A stretch of DNA of 64,000 nt, from positions 2,418,001-2,482,000 of the forward strand of contig NZ_CP032630.1 of the NCBI RefSeq assembly GCF_003627075.1, read 5' to 3'. The notes under the pieces were generated by a model that saw nothing but the letters and a program-made list of their open reading frames with translations, was not told where the DNA came from and ran no database searches. A program made the position numbers and the translations under genes. This DNA is from Protaetiibacter intestinalis (GTDB taxonomy: Bacteria > Actinomycetota > Actinomycetes > Actinomycetales > Microbacteriaceae). Each line of letters begins with the position of its first letter. Positions within the stretch are counted from its first letter, which is position 1. Of this stretch, positions 42,481-51,406 are shown one piece after another.

Positions 42481-43848
42481 GTGTATCAGGACCGCGCGCG
42501 CCTCACGCGGTTGTGGGAGGCGGAACTCGCCGCCTTCCGTGCGGCACGACCCGAGTCGGCACGCCTGCATCGTGCCGCCGAGGAGGTCATGCCGGGCGGG
42601 GTGCCCATGCTCTGGATGGAGAAGTGGCCGGGCCCGTGGCCCGTCTACGTGACCGAGGCGAAGGGTGCCCGCTTCCGCTGCGCGGACGGCATCGACCACG
42701 TCGACCTGTGCCTCGGCGACACCGGGGCGATGGTGGGGCACGCGCCCGAAGCGAGCGTGCGCGCGATCGCCGAACGCCTCGCCCAGGGTTCGACGTTCAT
42801 GCTGCCGACGGAGGATGCCGCGGCCGCCGCGCACGAGCTCGCCGGCCGCTTCGGCCTGGAGCGCTGGCAGTTCACGCTCTCGGCCACCGATGCGAACCGC
42901 CACGTGCTGCGCTACGCACGACTCGTCACGGGGCGGCCGAAGGTCGTCGTGATCGACTACAGCTACCACGGCACCGTCGACGAGGCGTACGCGACCCTCG
43001 ACGCCGACGGTCGCGTTATCCCACGCCGCGGCAACATCGGGCCGCCCGTGGACCCCGCCCTCACGACGATCGTCGTGCCGTTCAACGACGTGCCCGCGAT
43101 GCGGGCCGCGCTCGCGACCGGCGAGGTCGCCGCGGTGCTCGTCGAGCCCGCGATGACCAACATCGGCATCGTACTGCCCGAGCCGGACTGGCACGAGGGC
43201 GTCGCGCGGGCGTGCCGGGACGCCGGGAGCTACCTCGTGATCGACGAGACCCACACGCTGTGCGCCGGTCCCGGCGGGATGACGGCACGTGACGGGCTGC
43301 GACCGGACGCCGTGGTCGTCGGCAAGACGATCGCCGGCGGCGTGCCGGCGGGAGCCTGGGGCATGACGACGACGTTCGCCGACGCGGTGCGCGCGAAGCT
43401 CGACCCGGACGGCGAGGGGCTCGAGGACATCGACGTCGGCGGTGTCGGCGGGACCCTCGCCGGCAACGCGGTGTCGATGGCGGGCATCCGCGCGACCCTC
43501 GCGGAGGTGCTGACCCCCGAGGTCTACCCGGGCATGATCGCGCGGGCGGCCGAGTGGACCGCCGGGGTGCAGGCGGCGATCGACGAGTTCGGGGTGCCGT
43601 GGCAGGTGACGCAGCTCGGCTGTCGTGCCGAGTACTCCTTCCGCCCGACGCCGCCCCGCGACGGGCGGGAGGCGGCGGAGGCGGACGACTTCGCGCTGCA
43701 GCAGTACCTGCACCTGCACTCCCTCAACCGCGGCATCCTCGTCACGCCGTTCCACAACATGGCGCTCATGTCGCCCGCCACCACCTCCGCCGACGTCGAG
43801 CGCCACACGGTCGCCTTCCGCGAGGCGGTCGCGTCGCTCTTCGGCTGA
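42481..43848 (+). CDS. Class III aminotransferase, glutamate-1-semialdehyde-aminomutase-like
   Basis: A 455-aa PLP enzyme starting at a GTG 2 nt after potC. DLCLGDTGAMVGHAPEA and the Schiff-base region VVGKTIAGGVPAG resemble the GSA-aminomutase/beta-amino-acid transaminase branch. Not HemL, because heme genes are absent and the sequence ATDANRH replaces the usual SGTEA-type PLP phosphate loop. In the pot operon it most likely deaminates the imported amine or amino acid; the substrate is not defined. Confidence 0.85.
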   Translation: MYQDRARLTRLWEAELAAFRAARPESARLHRAAEEVMPGGVPMLWMEKWPGPWPVYVTEAKGARFRCADGIDHVDLCLGDTGAMVGHAPEASVRAIAERLAQGSTFMLPTEDAAAAAHELAGRFGLERWQFTLSATDANRHVLRYARLVTGRPKVVVIDYSYHGTVDEAYATLDADGRVIPRRGNIGPPVDPALTTIVVPFNDVPAMRAALATGEVAAVLVEPAMTNIGIVLPEPDWHEGVARACRDAGSYLVIDETHTLCAGPGGMTARDGLRPDAVVVGKTIAGGVPAGAWGMTTTFADAVRAKLDPDGEGLEDIDVGGVGGTLAGNAVSMAGIRATLAEVLTPEVYPGMIARAAEWTAGVQAAIDEFGVPWQVTQLGCRAEYSFRPTPPRDGREAAEADDFALQQYLHLHSLNRGILVTPFHNMALMSPATTSADVERHTVAFREAVASLFG

Positions 43849-43882
43849 GGTGCGCCGCCCCTTCCGTTCGGTGAGCGCGCCC

Positions 43883-43933
43883 CCTCCGCTGGTTGAGTGC
43901 CGCCGCTCCGCGGCGGCACTCAACCGGCGGAGG
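43883..43933. terminator. Bidirectional terminator / REP-like palindrome
   Basis: Inverted repeat with 23-nt arms (43883-43905 and 43911-43933), one G-U-compatible mismatch and a 5-nt loop, exactly between two convergent genes. The arm core GGTTGAGTGCCGCCG resembles palindromes that recur in Microbacteriaceae intergenic regions, from memory, so it may be both a repeat-family member and a terminator. No U-tract on either strand. Confidence 0.75.
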
Positions 43934-43938
43934 TGAGC

Positions 43939-44862
43939 TCAGAACGCGAGGCGGAGCGTCGTCCAGGGGTCCGCGATCGCGGTGAGGGCGGCGTCCGCGA
44001 GCCCGCGGGGGAGCAGGCCCTCGCGCACGAGGAGCTCGAGCCCGGTGGGGGTCGTGGCGCGGTGGGCGCCGTCGAGCGCCTTCACGGCGACGGCCGCGCC
44101 CTCGTCGGTGACGAGCACGAGCACGCCCTCGGCGCCGAGCTTCGCGACGAGGCCGGTGCGTTCGATCGTGACGGTGTTGGCGCGCCCCGGGCCGTCGAGC
44201 GCCCACGGGTGCGCGCGGATGGCGTCGCCGAGCGCCGTGCCGGCGCGCGCGGTGCGGGAGGCGGTGCGGGCGAGTCCCGCGAGGCTCAGCACCGGCACCG
44301 GGGCGCCGCAGCCGTCGACGCCGAGGTGGGTGATCCGCTCCCCGGCGAGTTCCTCCACGGTCGCGAGCACGTGGCGCTGCAGGGGATGCTCCGGGTCGAG
44401 GTAGCTCTCGAGCTCCCAGCCGTGGGCGACCGCCGCGGCGAGGAAGCCGGCGTGCTTGCCCGAGCAGTTCATGGTGATCCGCGCGGGCTCGCTCGCCGCC
44501 CGCCGCGCCACCGGATCACCCGGCCAGTCGGCCGGGCAGCGCAGGGCGCTCGCGTCGAGGCCGGCATCCGCGAGCATCCGCTCGACGACGGCCACGTGGG
44601 CGCGGGTGCCCGAGTGGCTGGCAGCCGACAGCACGGTCTGCTCGGGATCGAACACGACCCCCAGCAGTTCGACCGCGGTCGCCTGGGCGAGCTTGAGGGT
44701 CGAGCGCGGGTAGACGAGTGCGGCGGGATCGCCGAGCGCCCGTACGACGGCACCGTCCGGATCGACGAGCGCGGCGGCGCCGAGGTGGCGCGACTCGGGG
44801 AAGCCCGACCGCTCGACGATCGCGAGCAGGGCCGAGCCGTCGACGTCGAGCGGCGTGCTCAC
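43939..44862 (-). CDS. L-asparaginase II family (Rhizobium etli type)
   Basis: A 307-aa cytosolic amidohydrolase of the zinc-dependent asparaginase II family, unrelated to EcAI/EcAII. The family residues are present: Ser54/Lys57 in YPRSTLK, Cys133 and Lys136 in MNCSGKHAG and Cys185 in VDGCGAP, matching the metal and active-site set known from the R. etli enzyme. It would release ammonia from asparagine. GTG start overlaps the gabT stop, so both genes are coupled. Confidence 0.9.
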   Translation of the reverse strand: MSTPLDVDGSALLAIVERSGFPESRHLGAAALVDPDGAVVRALGDPAALVYPRSTLKLAQATAVELLGVVFDPEQTVLSAASHSGTRAHVAVVERMLADAGLDASALRCPADWPGDPVARRAASEPARITMNCSGKHAGFLAAAVAHGWELESYLDPEHPLQRHVLATVEELAGERITHLGVDGCGAPVPVLSLAGLARTASRTARAGTALGDAIRAHPWALDGPGRANTVTIERTGLVAKLGAEGVLVLVTDEGAAVAVKALDGAHRATTPTGLELLVREGLLPRGLADAALTAIADPWTTLRLAF

Positions 44863-46211
44863 GCCCCCGCGGCCTCGAACGACTCGGCGAGCACCCCCAT
44901 CGCATCCGCGAGAAGCTCGTCGCCGAGGGCGAGACTCGGCAGGAAGCGCAGCACGTTGCCGTAGGTGCCCGCGGTCAGCACGAGCACGCCGCGCTGGGCG
45001 GCCTCCGCCGCGATCCTCGTGACGAGGTCCGCGCGCGGCCGGTGCGTCTCGGGGTCGAGCAGCTCGATCGCGATCATCGCCCCGATGCCGCGCACCTCGG
45101 CGATCACCGGGAACCGCTCGCGCAGCGCCTCGAGCGCCGCGCGCAGGCCCGCCTCGATCCGCCGCGCCTCGGCGAGCAGCTCGTCCTGCTCGATGCGCTC
45201 GAAGACGGCGACCGCGGCGGCGCACGCGACCGGGTTGCCGCCGAAGGTGCCGCCGAGGCCGCCGGGCTGGGCGGCGTCCATGATCTCGGCGCGGCCCGTG
45301 ACGCCCGCGAGCGGCAGGCCGCCCGCGATGCCCTTCGCCGAGAGCACCAGGTCGGGCACGAGGCCGAAGTGCGAGCTTGCGAAGTAGGCGCCCGTGCGGG
45401 CCATGCCCGACTGGATCTCGTCGGCGATGAAGACGATGCCGTTCGCCGTGCACCACTCCTGCAGCGCCGGCAGGTAGCCGTCGGCGGGCACGACGAAGCC
45501 GCCCTCGCCCTGGATCGGCTCGACGACGAGGCAGGCGAGGTCGGATGCGCCGACCGTCTTCTCGAGGTACGCGATGGTGCGCTCGGCCGCTTCGCCGCCC
45601 GAGAGCCCGTCGTGCAGGGGGTACGAGTTGGGTGCGCGGTACACGTCGCCCGCGAAGGGGCCGAAGCCGAGGGCGTAGGGCATCGCCTTGAAGTTCATCG
45701 CCATCGTGAGGTTCGTGCGGCCGTGGTAGGCGTGCTCGAGCACCGCGATGCCCGGACGGCCCGTGAACTTGCGGGCGATCTTGACGCCGTTCTCGACCGC
45801 CTCGGCACCGGAGTTGACGAGCACCGTCTTCTTCGCGAAGTCGCCGGGGGTGTGCTCGGCGAGCAACTCGGCGACCCGCACGTACTCCTCGTACGGGGTG
45901 ATCGTGAACAGGGTGTGCACGACATCCGCGAGCTGGGCCTGCGCCGCGGCGACGACCGCGTCGTCGGTGTGCCCGATCGTCGTCACGCCGATGCCGGCGC
46001 CGAGGTCGATGAACTGGTTGCCGTCGACGTCGACGAGGATCGCCCCGTGCGCCCGCTGGACGAACACCGGCAGCGCGCTCGAGACGCCGTCCGACACGAC
46101 CCGGCGGCGTCGCTCCTGCAGCTCCACCGAACGCGGTCCGGGGATCGCGGTGACGAGGCGGCGCTCCTGCGCGAGCGGCGCTACCGTGGGGGAGGTCAGG
46201 GTGTCGGTCAT
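44859..46211 (-). CDS. gabT: 4-aminobutyrate aminotransferase (GabT), copy 1
   Basis: A 450-aa class III aminotransferase that moves the GABA amino group to 2-oxoglutarate, giving succinate semialdehyde. Visible: NSGAEAVENGVKIAR, YHGRTNLTMAM, FIADEIQSGMARTG and the PLP Lys in LSAKGIAGGLPLAGVTG. A leaderless-type TAGGAT box lies 7 nt before ATG. Coupled to asparaginase downstream; a paralogue is at 47871-49193. Confidence 0.93.
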   Translation of the reverse strand: MTDTLTSPTVAPLAQERRLVTAIPGPRSVELQERRRRVVSDGVSSALPVFVQRAHGAILVDVDGNQFIDLGAGIGVTTIGHTDDAVVAAAQAQLADVVHTLFTITPYEEYVRVAELLAEHTPGDFAKKTVLVNSGAEAVENGVKIARKFTGRPGIAVLEHAYHGRTNLTMAMNFKAMPYALGFGPFAGDVYRAPNSYPLHDGLSGGEAAERTIAYLEKTVGASDLACLVVEPIQGEGGFVVPADGYLPALQEWCTANGIVFIADEIQSGMARTGAYFASSHFGLVPDLVLSAKGIAGGLPLAGVTGRAEIMDAAQPGGLGGTFGGNPVACAAAVAVFERIEQDELLAEARRIEAGLRAALEALRERFPVIAEVRGIGAMIAIELLDPETHRPRADLVTRIAAEAAQRGVLVLTAGTYGNVLRFLPSLALGDELLADAMGVLAESFEAAGA

Positions 46212-46218
46212 GGCTGCG

Positions 46219-46224
46219 ATCCTA
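46219..46224 (-). promoter_or_regulatory. -10 box of a probable leaderless promoter (gabT copy 1)
   Basis: TAGGAT on the minus strand, 7 nt before the start codon at 46211. Confidence 0.5.
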
Positions 46225-46291
46225 CCGCGGGCTCTCCGCCGTCGGATGCTGCTGATTCCGAAGCTGTGGCCTGCTCAGAGTGAGGATTCCC

Positions 46292-46777
46292 ATGGATCAC
46301 CGCCACCATTACGCGGTTTCCGTCGAATGGAGGGGCAACCGCGGTACCGGTACCTCGGGCTACCGCGACTACGACCGCGACCTCGTGACACGGGCGGAGG
46401 GCAAGCTCCACGAGCTCGCCGGGTCGAGCGACCGCGCCTTCCACGGCGACCGGGCACGGTGGAACCCGGAGGAGCTGCTGCTCGCGGCGCTCAGCGAGTG
46501 CCACCTGCTGAGCTACCTGCACGTCGCGGCGAAGCGCGGCATCGTCGTCGTCGCCTACACCGACGACGCGGTCGGCGAGATGGTGCAGACCCCCGACGGC
46601 GGCGGACGCTTCACCGAGGCGACGCTCAGACCCGTCGTCACGATCGCCGCGGGCGACCCCGCCGACGCCCTCGACGCCCACCACGAGGCGTCGGAGCTGT
46701 GCTTCATCGCCGCATCCGTGAACTTCCCCGTGCACCACGAGCCGACGATCCGGCTCGCCGACGACCCGCTCGGCTGA
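46292..46777 (+). CDS. OsmC/Ohr-family protein
   Basis: A 161-aa OsmC-fold protein. The helix with the peroxidatic Cys reads LLLAALSECHLLSYLHVAA, and a second Cys is in SELCFIAASVNFPV, matching the two-Cys peroxidase pattern for organic hydroperoxides. ATG 46292 follows GAGGAT; a GTG four codons earlier is less likely. Lies alone between the divergent gabT and the convergent metallopeptidase gene. Confidence 0.88.
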   Translation: MDHRHHYAVSVEWRGNRGTGTSGYRDYDRDLVTRAEGKLHELAGSSDRAFHGDRARWNPEELLLAALSECHLLSYLHVAAKRGIVVVAYTDDAVGEMVQTPDGGGRFTEATLRPVVTIAAGDPADALDAHHEASELCFIAASVNFPVHHEPTIRLADDPLG

Positions 46778-46789
46778 GCCGGGAGCCCG

Positions 46790-47863
46790 TCAGGGAGCCT
46801 GACGGCTGTCGAGCTGCGAGTACAGGTCCGCGCGCTCCGAGTCGAGGGACTGCAGTTCGGCGAGCTTCGCGTTGTAGGCGTCGACGTCGGCGTTGAGGGC
46901 GAGGCGCTCGGCCTCCAGCGCGTCCTGCCGGGCGATGATGGCCGCCCGTTCGCTGTCGAACTGGCTCTGCGAGGAGAAGTCTCCCGCCGCCGCCCGCGCG
47001 TTGAACGCCGTGACGTCGGCGTCGAGGGTCGCGAGGGTCGCGTCGTAGTCGCTCGCGCGCTGGGCCAGCTCGGCGGATGCCGCGTCGAGCTCGGCGCTCA
47101 GCTGGTCGATCCGTGCGGTGTACTCCTCGAGCGCCTCTCGCGACCCGTCGTCGAAGGCGAGCACGCGGCTGCGGTCGGCGAAGACCGTCGCGTAGTGCGC
47201 CTCCAGCTCAGCCGGGAGGTCGGTGTAGGAGGTGCCGAGGCGCGAGTGCCACTCGTCGGCGCGCTGCGCCGCGGGGTATCCGGCGACGATCGTGACGTTC
47301 TCGTCGTCTTCCGGAAGGGTGGCGACGTATCCGGCGACGAGCTCGTCGACGCGCCGCGCGTCCGACTCCGACATCCGCTCGTAGACGGCGTGCAGCAGCT
47401 CGTGGGCGGCGGTCGCCTCGACGGTTCCGGCGAGGCGCTCGTCGCTCACCTCGTAGACGTAGATGCGGCCGCTGTCGTAGCAGCCGAGCACGATCTCGGC
47501 CTCGAAGGGGCAGTGCTCCTCGAAATCGCGGGCCGTCTCCACCTGCGGGCGCGTGGCGAAGAAGACCCGACGGCCGTCCTCGGTGAGCTGCAGCTCCTCG
47601 GCGAGCTGCTCGACCTGGGCGCTCGGGGGCTCCGTCCACACCGTGAACTGGTCGGCGTAGGCCTGCCGCCGTTGCGGGTCCCATGGCGCGAGCAGCACGA
47701 GGCCGACGAGTGCGAGCACGAGCACGACGGCACCCACCCAGCGGCCACCGCGGCGACGGCGGGGCGGCCGCACGCGGGCGTGCGGCGCGGACTCGGGCGC
47801 GCCGTCCACCGGGAACGGATCCGCGGAGGGCGTGCCGCGCTGCTGGGTGAGTTCGTCGGTCAT
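46790..47863 (-). CDS. Membrane-anchored HExxH protein with coiled-coil tail
   Basis: A 357-aa protein of unknown function. A Pro/Arg-rich cytosolic N-terminus and a membrane helix at about 42-60 place the rest outside the cell. An AAHELLHAVYE segment near residue 153 is a zinc-peptidase HExxH motif, with Glu residues in the helix after it (SDARRVDELVAGY) as possible third ligand. Residues about 245-355 form a long coiled coil with Ala/Asp/Leu heptads. Could be a shedding peptidase or a structural pseudopeptidase. It lies 7 nt after the gabT copy 2 stop and may be co-transcribed with it. Confidence 0.7.
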   Translation of the reverse strand: MTDELTQQRGTPSADPFPVDGAPESAPHARVRPPRRRRGGRWVGAVVLVLALVGLVLLAPWDPQRRQAYADQFTVWTEPPSAQVEQLAEELQLTEDGRRVFFATRPQVETARDFEEHCPFEAEIVLGCYDSGRIYVYEVSDERLAGTVEATAAHELLHAVYERMSESDARRVDELVAGYVATLPEDDENVTIVAGYPAAQRADEWHSRLGTSYTDLPAELEAHYATVFADRSRVLAFDDGSREALEEYTARIDQLSAELDAASAELAQRASDYDATLATLDADVTAFNARAAAGDFSSQSQFDSERAAIIARQDALEAERLALNADVDAYNAKLAELQSLDSERADLYSQLDSRQAP

Positions 47864-47870
47864 GCGGGGC

Positions 47871-49193
47871 TCACCGGGTCGCGAGGGCCTCTTCGAGCAC
47901 CGACGCGGCGTCGTCGATGAGCTCCTCGCTGATGACGACGCTCGGCAGCAGGCGCAGCACCGAGTCCCAGGAACCGGCGTCGAGCGGGATGACGCCGTTC
48001 GCGGTCGCGTGGCGCAGCACGGCCGTGAGCGCCTCGGGGTTCGGGGTCGTGGTGCCGGGCTGCACGAGCTCGATGCCGAACATGGCGCCCTTGCCGCGCA
48101 CCTCGCCGACGACGTCGAAACGCTCGGCCCAGTCGCCGATGCGCGCGGTGATCGCGCGCTCGACGCGCTGCGCCTCGCCGATCAGGTCGTCGCGCTCGAT
48201 GATCTCGAAGACCTTGAGGGCGGCCGCCGTCGAGACCGGGTTGCCGCCGAAGGTGCCGCCGATCCCGCCCGGCTGCACGGCATCCATGATGTCGGCGCGG
48301 CCCGTGACCGCGGCGAGCGGCATCCCGCCCGCGATGCCCTTCGCGCTCGTGACGAGGTCGGGCACGACGCCGTGGTGCTCGATCGAGTACCAGGCGCCCG
48401 TGCGGGCGATGCCGGCCTGGATCTCGTCGGCGACGAAGACGATGCCGTTGTCCTCGCAGAAGCGCTTGATGGCGGCGAAGTAGCCGGGTGCGGGGATGAC
48501 GATGCCACCGTCGCCCTGGATCGGCTCGGCGAAGAACGCCGCGACCTCGGTGGCGCCGATGTGGGTCTGGATGTAGTCGATCGTCTTGGCGGCCGCCTCC
48601 TCGCCCGTGAGGCCGTCGCGGAAGGGGTAGGAGATCGGCACCGAGTAGAGCTCGCCGGGGAAGGGTCCCATGCCGGCGCGCTCCGGCCACGGGCGGTACG
48701 TCATCGCCATGGTGAGGTTGGTGCGACCGTGGAAGGCGTGGTCGAGGCTCACGATGGCGCGACGGCCCGTGAAGCGGCGCGCGATCTTGACGGCGTTCTC
48801 GACGGCCTCCGCACCCGAGTTGACGAGGATGGTGTGCTTCTCGAAGTCGCCGGGGGTGATCTCGGCGAGCTTCTCGGCGACGCGCACGTAGTTCTCGTAC
48901 GGGGTCACCGTGAACAGGGTGTGGGTGAGCTTCGCGGCCTGCTCGGCGACCGCCTGGGCGACCTCGGGATGCGCGTGGCCGATCGTCGTGACGCCGATGC
49001 CGCAGCCGAGGTCGATGAGCTGGTTGCCGTCGACGTCGACGAGGATCGCGCCCGAACCGTGGTCCATGTAGATGTTCGCGAGGGTGCCCGCGCCCCGGGA
49101 CACCGCGGCGACCCGGCGTTCCTGCAGTGCGCGGGACTTCGGACCGGGCAGTTCGGTGACGAGCTTGCGCTCCTGGGGCACGCTGAAGGGCAT
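47871..49193 (-). CDS. gabT: 4-aminobutyrate aminotransferase (GabT), copy 2
   Basis: A 440-aa GABA transaminase with the same motifs as copy 1: NSGAEAVENAVKIAR, FHGRTNLTMAM, FVADEIQAGIARTG and PLP Lys in TSAKGIAGGMPLAAVTG. Much of the sequence is alignable to copy 1 but clearly diverged, so the pair is an old duplication. TAGACT lies 6 nt before ATG (leaderless). Product succinate semialdehyde would go to the GabD-type enzyme at 13484. Confidence 0.93.
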   Translation of the reverse strand: MPFSVPQERKLVTELPGPKSRALQERRVAAVSRGAGTLANIYMDHGSGAILVDVDGNQLIDLGCGIGVTTIGHAHPEVAQAVAEQAAKLTHTLFTVTPYENYVRVAEKLAEITPGDFEKHTILVNSGAEAVENAVKIARRFTGRRAIVSLDHAFHGRTNLTMAMTYRPWPERAGMGPFPGELYSVPISYPFRDGLTGEEAAAKTIDYIQTHIGATEVAAFFAEPIQGDGGIVIPAPGYFAAIKRFCEDNGIVFVADEIQAGIARTGAWYSIEHHGVVPDLVTSAKGIAGGMPLAAVTGRADIMDAVQPGGIGGTFGGNPVSTAAALKVFEIIERDDLIGEAQRVERAITARIGDWAERFDVVGEVRGKGAMFGIELVQPGTTTPNPEALTAVLRHATANGVIPLDAGSWDSVLRLLPSVVISEELIDDAASVLEEALATR

Positions 49194-49199
49194 GCGCCG

Positions 49200-49205
49200 A
49201 GTCTA
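49200..49205 (-). promoter_or_regulatory. -10 box of a probable leaderless promoter (gabT copy 2)
   Basis: TAGACT on the minus strand, 6 nt before the start codon at 49193. Confidence 0.5.
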
Positions 49206-49302
49206 GGTCGCGCCCGCCGTGAGAATCCTTCGGCGCACACCTGCCGCCAAGGAAAGGTGCGAGAGGATGGGGCGTCCCGCACCGCATCCGAGGAGTTCCG
49301 TC

Positions 49303-50277
49303 GTGCCCCGATTCCTGCCCGCCCTGACCGTCGCGGCGCTCGCCGTCGCCCTCGTGGGCTGCGCCGCCGACTCCGAGCCCGCCCCCACCGACACGAGCAC
49401 GCCGGATGCGCGCGAGTGCACCGCCTCGGGCCCCGTCTCGGACTCGGTCAAGGTCACGGGCGACATCGGCACCCTGCCGACCGTCGAGTTCGACGCCCCG
49501 CTCGAGCTCGACGAGACCCAGCGCACGGTCGTGATCGAGGGCGACGGCGAGCCCACCCCGTACGGGTCGGTCGTGACGGTCGACTACAGCTTCTACAACG
49601 GCACCACGGGCGAGGCCATCGAGTCGACGAACTTCACCGAGGGTGAGCAGGCGGTGTTCGTGGTCGACGAGACCAAGCTGCTGAGCGGCCTGCTGAAGAC
49701 CGTCGAGTGCACCCCGGTCGGTTCGCGCGTGACGGGCGTCGTGCCCGCCGCGGACGCCTTCGGCGACGACGGCCTCGAGGACTACGGCATCTCGGGCGGC
49801 GACTCGCTCGTCTTCGTGGTCGACATCGTGGACGCCGTGACGCGCGCGTGGGGCGATCCCCAGGAGGCGCCCGCCGGCTTCCCGACCGTCGAGCTCGACG
49901 AATCGGGCGCGCCGAGCGTCACCATCCCCGACGACTTCACCCTGCCCACCACGAGTCAGTCCGCCGTGCTCATCAAGGGCGACGGGGCCGAGGTCGCCGC
50001 GACCGACAGCGTCTACATCCAGTACTACGGGCTCGACGCCGAGACCGGCGAGGTGTTCGACCAGACCTGGGACGGCGCGCCGTACGGCGGCTCGGCGAGC
50101 GGATTCATCACGGGCTTCACGAACGCCCTCGTCGGCCAGACCGTCGGCTCGCAGTTCATCGTCGTCATCCCGCCCGCGGAGGGCTACGGGGAGGCCGGCG
50201 GCGACAACACGAGCCAGCTGGCGGGCAAGACGCTCATCTTCGTCGTCGACGTGCTCGCGGCGGTGCCGACGGTCTGA
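49303..50277 (+). CDS. Tandem FKBP-type peptidyl-prolyl isomerase lipoprotein
   Basis: A 324-aa secreted lipoprotein with lipobox ALVGC and a Thr/Asp/Pro linker, then two FKBP domains (about 85-195 and 225-322). The second keeps [28 protein letters not shown] and IPPAEGYG and looks active. The first keeps the fold ([16 protein letters not shown]) but differs at several pocket residues. Would fold or chaperone exported proteins. GTG 49303 is chosen for its GAGGAG site and because the signal peptide then starts correctly. Confidence 0.92.
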   Translation: MPRFLPALTVAALAVALVGCAADSEPAPTDTSTPDARECTASGPVSDSVKVTGDIGTLPTVEFDAPLELDETQRTVVIEGDGEPTPYGSVVTVDYSFYNGTTGEAIESTNFTEGEQAVFVVDETKLLSGLLKTVECTPVGSRVTGVVPAADAFGDDGLEDYGISGGDSLVFVVDIVDAVTRAWGDPQEAPAGFPTVELDESGAPSVTIPDDFTLPTTSQSAVLIKGDGAEVAATDSVYIQYYGLDAETGEVFDQTWDGAPYGGSASGFITGFTNALVGQTVGSQFIVVIPPAEGYGEAGGDNTSQLAGKTLIFVVDVLAAVPTV

Positions 50278-50298
50278 CCGTCGGGGCGCCCCGCTCGC

Positions 50299-50304
50299 TA
50301 GGCT
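50299..50304 (+). promoter_or_regulatory. -10 box of a probable leaderless promoter (dxr)
   Basis: TAGGCT ends 7 nt before ATG 50312; no Shine-Dalgarno in front. Confidence 0.5.
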
Positions 50305-50311
50305 CGGGCGC

Positions 50312-51406
50312 ATGAGTCGGCGCCGTGTCATCGTCCTCGGATCGACGGGGTCGATCGGGGTGCAGGCGCTCGAGGTGATCGCCGCGAACCGCGACCGCTT
50401 CGAGCTCGTCGGCATCGCCGCCGGGCGCAACACGGAGGCGTTGGCGCGTCAGGCCGGAGCCGCCGGGGGAGTACGGTCCGCCCTCGGCGTCGACGAGGCG
50501 GTCGCCCTGGTGCGCGAGGTCGACGCGGATGTCGTCGTCAACGGCATCACGGGATCGGTGGGCCTGGCCGCGACGCTCGCCGCGCTCGAGACGGGCGCCG
50601 TGCTCGCGCTCGCCAACAAGGAGAGCCTCATCGTGGGCGGCGAGCTCGTGCTCGCGGCGGCCGCGCCCGGTCAGCTCGTCCCGGTCGACTCCGAGCATTC
50701 GGCGCTCGCGCAGGCGCTGCGGGCGGGGGAGCACGGCGAGGTGCGCCGGCTCGTCGTCACGGCATCCGGCGGTCCGTTCCGCGGACGCAGCCGGGAGGAG
50801 CTCGCCGCGGTGCGCCCCGAGGACGCGCTCGCGCATCCGACCTGGGACATGGGGCGGGTCATCACGACGAACTCGGCGACGCTCGTCAACAAGGGTCTCG
50901 AGGTCATCGAGGCGCACCTGCTGTTCGGGATCCCGTACGACCGGATCGACGTCGTCGTGCACCCGCAGTCGATCGTGCACTCGATGGTCGAGTTCGTCGA
51001 CGGCTCCACGATCGCGCAGGCCTCGCCGCCCGACATGCGGTTGCCGATCTCGCTCGCCCTCGACTGGCCGCACCGGGTGCCGGGCGTCGGTGCACCGCTC
51101 GACTGGACGCGCGCCGCGCGCTGGGACTTCGAGCCGCTCGACGACGAGACCTTCCCCGCGGTCGCCCTCGCGCGGCACGTGGGGGAGCTCGGCGGCACCT
51201 ACCCCGCCGTCTACAACGCCGCCAACGAGCAGGCCGTCGACGCCTTCCACGCCCGTCGCGTGCCGTTCCTGGGGATCGTCGAGACGATCCGCCGCGTCGT
51301 GGAATCGCACGTGCCCGGCGAGCCGACCCTCGCGGGGGTGCTCGCCGCGGAATCCTGGGCACGGGACGAGGCCGACCGGCTGCTGGCGGGAGGGGTGAAC
51401 GGATGA
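50312..51406 (+). CDS. dxr: 1-deoxy-D-xylulose 5-phosphate reductoisomerase
   Basis: A 364-aa enzyme that makes 2-C-methyl-D-erythritol 4-phosphate in the MEP isoprenoid pathway. NADPH motif LGSTGSIG near the N-terminus, [10 protein letters not shown], the metal site VDSEHSA and the flexible-loop region TASGGPFRG are intact. ispG of the same pathway lies 3.8 kb downstream. The stop overlaps the next start (ATGA). Confidence 0.96.
   Translation: MSRRRVIVLGSTGSIGVQALEVIAANRDRFELVGIAAGRNTEALARQAGAAGGVRSALGVDEAVALVREVDADVVVNGITGSVGLAATLAALETGAVLALANKESLIVGGELVLAAAAPGQLVPVDSEHSALAQALRAGEHGEVRRLVVTASGGPFRGRSREELAAVRPEDALAHPTWDMGRVITTNSATLVNKGLEVIEAHLLFGIPYDRIDVVVHPQSIVHSMVEFVDGSTIAQASPPDMRLPISLALDWPHRVPGVGAPLDWTRAARWDFEPLDDETFPAVALARHVGELGGTYPAVYNAANEQAVDAFHARRVPFLGIVETIRRVVESHVPGEPTLAGVLAAESWARDEADRLLAGGVNG

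Noticed and set aside
42481..43848. HemL, glutamate-1-semialdehyde aminomutase for heme synthesis
   Set aside because: Located in the pot operon, no heme genes around it, and its PLP phosphate loop differs from HemL.
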